DNA from: CAYHGV01 sp964356135
Lineage (GTDB): Bacteria; Hydrothermota; Tepidihabitantia; CAYHGV01
Direction of reading: 5' to 3'
Length of the DNA: 11,107 nt
NCBI GenBank assembly: GCA_964356135.1
Contig: CAYHGV010000098.1
Coordinates: forward strand, 1-11,107
Below are positions 7,956 to 11,107 of the stretch, in pieces. How positions within the stretch are numbered: the stretch's first letter is position 1; the number at the start of each line of letters is the position of its first letter. A program made the translations under genes and the position numbers. The notes beneath the pieces are model-generated. The model was not told the DNA's origin. It saw only the letters and a program-made list of their open reading frames with translations, and ran no database searches.

Positions 7956-8258
7956 ACCCCTCAAGCACCATTAAGGCGGACAACAAAAAAACGACCGAAG
8001 TTCTTACGCTACCTGCTAATTATCATCGGCATCGGTCTTTTTATCCTTATTTTTTTCGGCGGCTCTGCCGGTCTTTTCCGAATCATCTCGTTGGAACGAA
8101 AGAAAAAAGTGCTGACCGAAGAAATCGCCGATCTGAAAGCAAAAATGGAAATTCTCAATTTGAAAAAGGCTCGCCTGGAAAAAGACCTGCGGTATATCGA
8201 AAAAATTGCTCGCGAGCGGTTTGGGATGATAAGCAACGATACAACCAAAAACCGCTAA
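7953..8258 (+). CDS. ftsB: Septum formation initiator, FtsB/DivIC family
   Basis: A 101-residue bitopic division protein. A basic cytoplasmic N-terminus (1-19, rich in K/R) is followed by one transmembrane helix (about 20-42, LLIIIGIGLFILIFF), then a charged heptad-like coiled coil (about 46-80), then the family C-terminal signature YIEKIARERFGM (81-92). In well-studied bacteria this family links FtsL and FtsQ and helps activate septal peptidoglycan synthesis. Size, topology and the terminal motif fit, and placement directly after eno is a common arrangement for ftsB. No Shine-Dalgarno precedes the ATG; its start is preceded by the junction repeat, so translation may depend on ribosomes arriving from eno or the 14-codon mini-ORF. 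Its stop overlaps the stop of the convergent minus-strand gene (CTAA, 8255-8258). FtsB and DivIC cannot be told apart here. Confidence 0.85.
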   Translation: MTPQAPLRRTTKKRPKFLRYLLIIIGIGLFILIFFGGSAGLFRIISLERKKKVLTEEIADLKAKMEILNLKKARLEKDLRYIEKIARERFGMISNDTTKNR

Positions 8259-8863
8259 CCACTGCCGAAACGTTGTAGTATCCGCAGCGCAATCAAAGTT
8301 ATCCATTTGCTCGGCTTGCCGACCGCCTCGATATTTACCTGCATCCGGCCGGTCGGCGCATTTTCCAGAACCCATTTTCCATCCTGACCCTGCTTTTGTT
8401 TAAGAATTTTCAGTGCCGCTCCAGCCCGTTCATCTCCCCGATAACCGAGCTTGGTCACAATATCCAATCCCCGCAGGATGCTATAGCCGTAAAACCAGGG
8501 AAACCCGAATTTCAACCATGCCGGATTAATTATTTTATAATTGTTATGGTCGGCTTGGTACAGACGGTGCATCAGTAAAAACTCGGCTCCGCCCTGAATC
8601 GCCTGTTTCATCGCCGGCGTCAATTTCTCCTGCCGCACCTCGCTCAACGCTTCAAGCGGCGCGATTGTTCCGTAAAAACAGCCGTGTCTATCCTTGATGT
8701 GAGCACGCCAGTACGGACAGAGCCAGCCACCGTCCGGATTTTGAATTTTTACGAGCCACTGGAGGGCTTGTTTCACCCGTTGATCGTTCTCATATCCCAG
8801 CCGAATGAGGGCAGCCGCCATGTTACCGGTCAGACAAGAAAGCTGCTGTTCGAAAATCTGCAC
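8255..8863 (-). CDS. Prenyltransferase/squalene-cyclase-repeat protein, C-terminal part (split by in-frame stop)
   Basis: This is the larger, C-terminal part of an alpha/alpha-toroid repeat protein. It shares the reading frame of the upstream piece at 8870-9283 and is separated from it only by TAA plus two codons. Counting the whole frame from 9283, it holds SCLTGNM (149-155), repeat motifs QNPDGGWLCP (181-190) and KQGQDGKW (297-304), and a C-terminal PSKWITLIALRIL (324-336). Similar single-chain proteins of about 330-350 residues occur scattered in bacteria and archaea; their function is not established. The DxDD acid of squalene-hopene cyclases is absent, so terpene cyclisation is unlikely despite the family name. 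If expressed separately it would start at the GTG at 8863, which lacks a Shine-Dalgarno. It is convergent with ftsB, their stop codons overlapping by 4 nt. Confidence 0.7.
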   Translation of the reverse strand: MQIFEQQLSCLTGNMAAALIRLGYENDQRVKQALQWLVKIQNPDGGWLCPYWRAHIKDRHGCFYGTIAPLEALSEVRQEKLTPAMKQAIQGGAEFLLMHRLYQADHNNYKIINPAWLKFGFPWFYGYSILRGLDIVTKLGYRGDERAGAALKILKQKQGQDGKWVLENAPTGRMQVNIEAVGKPSKWITLIALRILQRFGSG

Positions 8864-8869
8864 TCGTGC

Positions 8870-8872
8870 TTA
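8870..8872 (-). other. In-frame TAA interrupting the toroid-repeat gene
   Basis: The minus-strand codons read TTT ACC GAG, TAA, GCA CGA GTG, with toroid-family sequence on both sides in the same frame (9283 to 8255 is 343 codons). A single substitution to CAA, AAA or GAA would restore one protein. No frameshift is needed. Confidence 0.85.
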
Positions 8873-9283
8873 CTCGGTAAAAGGAGGAAGCTTTTTCTTC
8901 TTCCGTAATAGCCAGTCGTATTCTCGCCGGGAAGCCTGTTTGGTTTGGGTGGCAAAACCACCTTCCGCCAGTTGAAACTTAAAAATATATTCGCATGCTT
9001 TTTTGACGCGTTCGTCACGGTTGTCCAACCCCAATTGACCGAGAATCATTATCTGCCAGTAAGAAGACTTATACTTGGGCAGATACGGACTCGAAGCATC
9101 TTCCCAGTGTCCTGCCGGCTTTTGCGTGGAGAATATTCTTTTTACGACCTTCGATGATGAAATTGCTGCTTGTGCCACTCGGAGTTCTGAATCATCGTTC
9201 GGTCGACCCAATAAATCCCGGAGAGCAACATAACGAACCGACGGGTCGGTTTCTTCTAAAAGCCAGTTCCTAATATTTTTCAC
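8870..9283 (-). CDS. Prenyltransferase/squalene-cyclase-repeat protein, N-terminal part (split by in-frame stop)
   Basis: The first 137 residues of the interrupted toroid gene. It opens with NWLLEETDPSVRYVALRDLLG (residues 6-26), which is the typical N-terminus of this family and supports the GTG start at 9283. Repeat-type motifs follow at Q54-W60 (QKPAGHW) and Q104-F110 (QLAEGGF), with PKYKSSYW at 69-76 and a basic RKKKKLPPF just before the stop. No Shine-Dalgarno is visible upstream. Alone it would give only about two of the helical repeats, so it is probably not a stable domain. The gene is best read as one ORF broken by a nonsense codon (a recent pseudogene, a sequencing error or, less likely, readthrough). 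It faces away from pyrF's end by 275 nt, so it may have its own promoter. Confidence 0.68.
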   Translation of the reverse strand: MKNIRNWLLEETDPSVRYVALRDLLGRPNDDSELRVAQAAISSSKVVKRIFSTQKPAGHWEDASSPYLPKYKSSYWQIMILGQLGLDNRDERVKKACEYIFKFQLAEGGFATQTKQASRREYDWLLRKKKKLPPFTE

Positions 9284-9334
9284 AGTACAAAATTCATAAT
9301 GGTTTATTTTTCTAAAATTTTCACCACCGATTTT

Positions 9335-9350
9335 GCCTCAAAAACGAGGC
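9335..9350. repeat. Hairpin GCCTC/GAGGC, element also found at 10393-10409
   Basis: GCCTC (9335-9339), a 6-nt loop and GAGGC (9346-9350), with T-rich and A-rich flanks that could extend the stem with a bulge. The same GCCTC...CGAGGCG pattern recurs before pyrF, and in both places a CACGGA motif follows within about 25 nt. No U-run follows on either strand, so a terminator is not supported. Confidence 0.5.
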
Positions 9351-9390
9351 GAAACAAATAGCTCCCAAATAAACACGGACATTTCTTAAG

Positions 9391-9396
9391 ATTATA
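9391..9396 (-). promoter_or_regulatory. Possible -10 box for the toroid gene
   Basis: On the minus strand this reads TATAAT, a perfect -10, in an AT-rich stretch about 110 nt upstream of the GTG start. No good -35 sits at 16-18 nt, so the call is weak. If used, the leader would contain the GCCTC/GAGGC hairpin. Confidence 0.25.
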
Positions 9397-9426
9397 AAAA
9401 TTGCCTATCTCTTCTCATGCCCAATA

Positions 9427-9456
9427 TTAATCTGTGTTTACCCGTACTCATCCGTG
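9427..9456 (+). repeat. Three-unit 10-nt direct repeat, consensus near TTAATCCGTG
   Basis: Units TTAATCTGTG, TTTACCCGTA and CTCATCCGTG follow one another with exact 10-nt spacing. They match the pair on the opposite strand at 10415-10430 and the 9-nt-period array at 5181-5207 in their CCGTG core. Confidence 0.5.
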
Positions 9457-9558
9457 TGTCCACCACGAATTGTGGCGGATGGTTCATTTTTAAAAATAAT
9501 TACCTTTTACCCTTGTTCGTTTTTGATGTCACGCGAGCTCGACCGTATGGTTTTGAAC

Positions 9559-10284
9559 TCAACCCGCTTCGGCAATCTCTCCGATTATTTTTTTTATTAC
9601 CCCAATCGGGTCCTGTGCCTGAACCACTGGCCGGCCGACAACGATGTAGTCTGCGCCCCGCCGGATCGCCTCTTTCGGCGTTAAAAACCGCGCCTGGTCC
9701 TGGACGGTTTCGCCTTCAAGCCGGATGCCGGGGGTTACCACGATGAAATCCTTGCCGCAGGCATTTTTAATCTCGGCGACTTCCCTGGGTGAAGCGACGA
9801 CCCCATCCAAACCTGCACTCTGGGCTAAGCGAGCCAGGAGTATGACCTGCTCGGCCAGGGTGTTGGCGGGCGCTCCATAGATATCCTTAAACGCCGGTTC
9901 ATCGATACTGGTTAAAACCGTCACCCCTAAAACCAGTGGCTTTTTCTTCCGTTTCAGCTCCGCAATCCGAAATGTCCGCATCATGACCTGCTCCAGCATT
10001 TCAAACCCACCGGTGGTATGGAGATTGAACATATCCACTTCCATCAGCGTGCAGACTTCAGCCGCCCGGCTGACAACCGATGGAATATCATGGAACTTTA
10101 AATCTAAAAAAACCTTGCGGCCCCGGTCTTTTAAAAATCGTATCACACCGGGACCGGTTTTGGTAAAGAGCGCGCTGCCTACTTTATAAAATTCTAAATG
10201 GTCTTGGGTGAGTTCAACAAACCGTTTCGCTTTCGCCAGCGAATCGAAGTCCAGTGCAACAATCAATCTATTTCTTGGGTCCAT
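9559..10284 (-). CDS. pyrF: Orotidine 5'-phosphate decarboxylase
   Basis: A cytoplasmic TIM-barrel enzyme that decarboxylates OMP to UMP, the last step of de novo pyrimidine synthesis. The 241 residues fit the bacterial PyrF type. Signatures: LIVALDFDS at the N-terminus, the catalytic DLKFHDIP (D61, K63, D66 form the DxKxxD tetrad part), TPGIR in the second half, and the C-terminal phosphate-binding ADYIVVGRPV. The start is the ATG at 10284, because a perfect AAGGAGG lies 4 nt upstream. A longer version from the in-frame TTG at 10302 would translate through that ribosome binding site. pyrD lies upstream on the same strand, 175 nt away, so the two are probably a pyrimidine cluster, with hairpins in the gap that could influence pyrF expression. 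All catalytic residues I can check are intact. Confidence 0.95.
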   Translation of the reverse strand: MDPRNRLIVALDFDSLAKAKRFVELTQDHLEFYKVGSALFTKTGPGVIRFLKDRGRKVFLDLKFHDIPSVVSRAAEVCTLMEVDMFNLHTTGGFEMLEQVMMRTFRIAELKRKKKPLVLGVTVLTSIDEPAFKDIYGAPANTLAEQVILLARLAQSAGLDGVVASPREVAEIKNACGKDFIVVTPGIRLEGETVQDQARFLTPKEAIRRGADYIVVGRPVVQAQDPIGVIKKIIGEIAEAG

Positions 10285-10288
10285 TCTC

Positions 10289-10295
10289 CCTCCTT
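10289..10295 (-). promoter_or_regulatory. Ribosome binding site deciding the pyrF start
   Basis: The minus strand reads AAGGAGG followed by GAGA and the ATG at 10284. This full Shine-Dalgarno excludes the upstream in-frame TTG at 10302 as the real start. Confidence 0.8.
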
Positions 10296-10370
10296 GGCTC
10301 AAATCTTGTTTTTATTCGCATAAAACGACAGTCGGTCCGTTCATCGTAAGGCTTGCTCGAATAAATTTCT

Positions 10371-10385
10371 GAGACCCGGAGTCTC
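10371..10385. repeat. Hairpin GAGAC/GTCTC in the pyrD-pyrF gap
   Basis: A 5-bp perfect stem, GAGAC (10371-10375) and GTCTC (10381-10385), with a CCGGA loop, lies 8 nt from the stronger hairpin at 10393-10409. No U-run follows on the minus strand (AGAAATTT), so it is not a standard terminator. Confidence 0.4.
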
Positions 10386-10392
10386 GCGGATT

Positions 10393-10409
10393 CGCCTCGG
10401 GACGAGGCG
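10393..10409. repeat. Strong 7-bp hairpin CGCCTCG/CGAGGCG upstream of pyrF
   Basis: A perfect 7-bp GC-rich stem, CGCCTCG (10393-10399) and CGAGGCG (10403-10409), closes a GGA loop (10400-10402). On the minus strand it lies between pyrD and pyrF, about 110 nt before the pyrF start. The same stem core occurs at 9335-9350. It could stabilise the pyrD transcript end or be part of a dispersed intergenic element. Confidence 0.55.
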
Positions 10410-10414
10410 CACGA

Positions 10415-10430
10415 CACGGATTAACACGGA
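10415..10430 (-). repeat. Two-unit 10-nt CCGTG repeat
   Basis: CACGGA occurs at 10415-10420 and 10425-10430; read on the minus strand the second unit is TTAATCCGTG, the same consensus as the run at 9427-9456. It directly abuts the hairpin at 10393-10409. Confidence 0.5.
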
Positions 10431-10459
10431 TATTCTAAATTGGGAATAGTGCACCATAA

Positions 10460-11107
10460 TCACTTTTTTCGTTTGCCGTTGCTCTTCAGTGACCCGATGA
10501 GCTGTTGTATATCTGCAATATTATGGTCGCCGCAGTAGGACCTAATTCCCTTAAGAATCTCCAATCCAGAATACGGGTTAGTTAAGTTGGCGCTTCCCAC
10601 TGAAACCAGTCGGGCACCGGCTACGAGAAACTCAATCGCATCATCTGCCGAGACTATCCCGCCGCCGCCAATGATCGGAATCTTTACCGCCTGGGCGGTT
10701 TTATAAACCGAGTAGAGGGCGAACGGTTTTATCGCCGGGCCGGAAAGCCCGCCGGCGAAACCGCCTAAAAATGGCTGCCGGTTCTCAATATCGATTGCCA
10801 GGCCGTACAGGGTGTTAACGAGCGACAACGCATCTGCCCCTTCGTCTTCACAAGCCTGTGCGACAGCAACCGGATCAGTAAAGTTAGCGGTGAGCTTCGG
10901 GATAACGAGTTTTTTGGTCACCCGCCGAACCTGCCGAACAATCAATCCGGCGGTCTTCGGCTCCTGGCCGAATTCGAGACTGCCTTTTTGAACATTGGGG
11001 CAGGAGATATTTATCTCCAGTGCCGCAATCTTCGGTTCATCGTCTAAAAGTTCTGCCAGGTGCAGATATTCTTCAATTTTGAACCCGGCGATATTGACAA
11101 TCAGGGT
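10460..11107 (-). CDS. pyrD: Dihydroorotate dehydrogenase, class 1B catalytic subunit (5'-partial)
   Basis: A cytoplasmic FMN enzyme oxidising dihydroorotate to orotate, the fourth step of UMP synthesis. The frame is open to the right edge, giving 215 visible residues; a TTG at 10945 is internal, not the start. Counting from the edge: NIAGFKIEEY (5-14), the catalytic-cysteine motif EINISCPNV with C36, KLTANFTDP, NTLYGLAIDI, GGLSGPAIKP, IIGGGGI and the phosphate-binding end GSANLTNP. A cysteine as catalytic base, the NISCPNV sequence and the GGLSGPAIKP motif point to class 1 enzymes, most like the 1B (NAD-linked, PyrK-partnered) form. pyrK is not in the window and may lie upstream, beyond the edge. 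The C-terminal tail after the barrel (SLKSNGKRKK) is short and basic. pyrF follows on the same strand. Confidence 0.93.
   Translation of the reverse strand, partial: TLIVNIAGFKIEEYLHLAELLDDEPKIAALEINISCPNVQKGSLEFGQEPKTAGLIVRQVRRVTKKLVIPKLTANFTDPVAVAQACEDEGADALSLVNTLYGLAIDIENRQPFLGGFAGGLSGPAIKPFALYSVYKTAQAVKIPIIGGGGIVSADDAIEFLVAGARLVSVGSANLTNPYSGLEILKGIRSYCGDHNIADIQQLIGSLKSNGKRKK

Larger units (their letters stand above)
9284..9558. other. Non-coding gap between pyrF and the toroid gene
   Basis: I see no gene here. The stretch is AT-rich and contains a hairpin (9335-9350), a single CACGGA (9374-9379), a possible minus-strand -10 (9391-9396), a 10-nt-period CCGTG-like run (9427-9456) and an AT-rich inverted repeat around ATTTTTAAAAAT (9486-9497). 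No clear rho-independent terminator for pyrF is present. Confidence 0.5.

Noticed and set aside
8870..8872. Reassigned TAA codon
   Set aside because: TAA, TGA and TAG all end other genes in the window at expected positions, so the standard bacterial code holds.
8255..9283. Squalene-hopene cyclase or another active terpene cyclase
   Set aside because: No DxDD motif and about half the length of such cyclases; only the toroid repeats are shared.
9417..9746. Plus-strand open frame of 109 codons at the pyrF end
   Set aside because: It overlaps the clear 3' end of pyrF on the other strand and shows low-complexity, non-family sequence.
10285..10302. TTG at 10302 as pyrF start
   Set aside because: The extra residues would be encoded by the Shine-Dalgarno itself; the ATG at 10284 has ideal spacing.

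Overview
The window reads like a piece of a Gram-negative chromosome of about 50% GC from an uncultured-type lineage. A signal-peptide-bearing outer-membrane beta-barrel protein implies an outer membrane. The pairing of a giant secreted protein (beta-sandwich plus phospholipase-C-like domains) with that barrel recalls the FCB superphylum and candidate lineages near it (WOR-3/Stahlbacteria-like, Zixibacteria-like). This placement is an impression from protein style, not a search, and is tentative. No mobile element, CRISPR array, tRNA or rRNA is visible.

Layout. (1) 1-5096, plus strand: the 3' part of a very large secreted protein with an embedded zinc-phospholipase-C/P1-nuclease-like core, followed after 30 nt by an outer-membrane beta-barrel gene. 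(2) 5097-5302: a non-coding stretch with a three-unit 9-nt CCGTG repeat and a good sigma70-type promoter. (3) 5303-8258, plus strand: a compact housekeeping run of glyA (serine hydroxymethyltransferase), eno (enolase; ATGA overlap with glyA) and an ftsB/divIC-type division gene. A 49-nt imperfect tandem duplication lies at the eno/ftsB junction. (4) 8255-9283, minus strand: a prenyltransferase/squalene-cyclase-repeat (alpha/alpha toroid) protein, convergent with ftsB and sharing its stop region. Its single reading frame is cut by one in-frame TAA. (5) 9284-9558: non-coding, with a hairpin and CCGTG repeats. (6) 9559-11107, minus strand: pyrF (OMP decarboxylase) preceded by the 3' part of pyrD (class 1B dihydroorotate dehydrogenase). 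Their 157-nt gap carries two hairpins and another CCGTG repeat pair.

How the genes fit together: glyA and eno serve one-carbon/glycine metabolism and glycolysis, and ftsB sits beside eno as in many bacteria. pyrD and pyrF carry out the fourth and last steps of de novo UMP synthesis. The first two genes form a separate surface/secretion unit. The points most worth a second look are the phospholipase-C-like metal core with a mirror-symmetric six-cysteine insertion, the in-frame stop in the toroid gene, the duplication at the eno/ftsB junction, and the recurring CCGTG/hairpin element in all three larger intergenic gaps.
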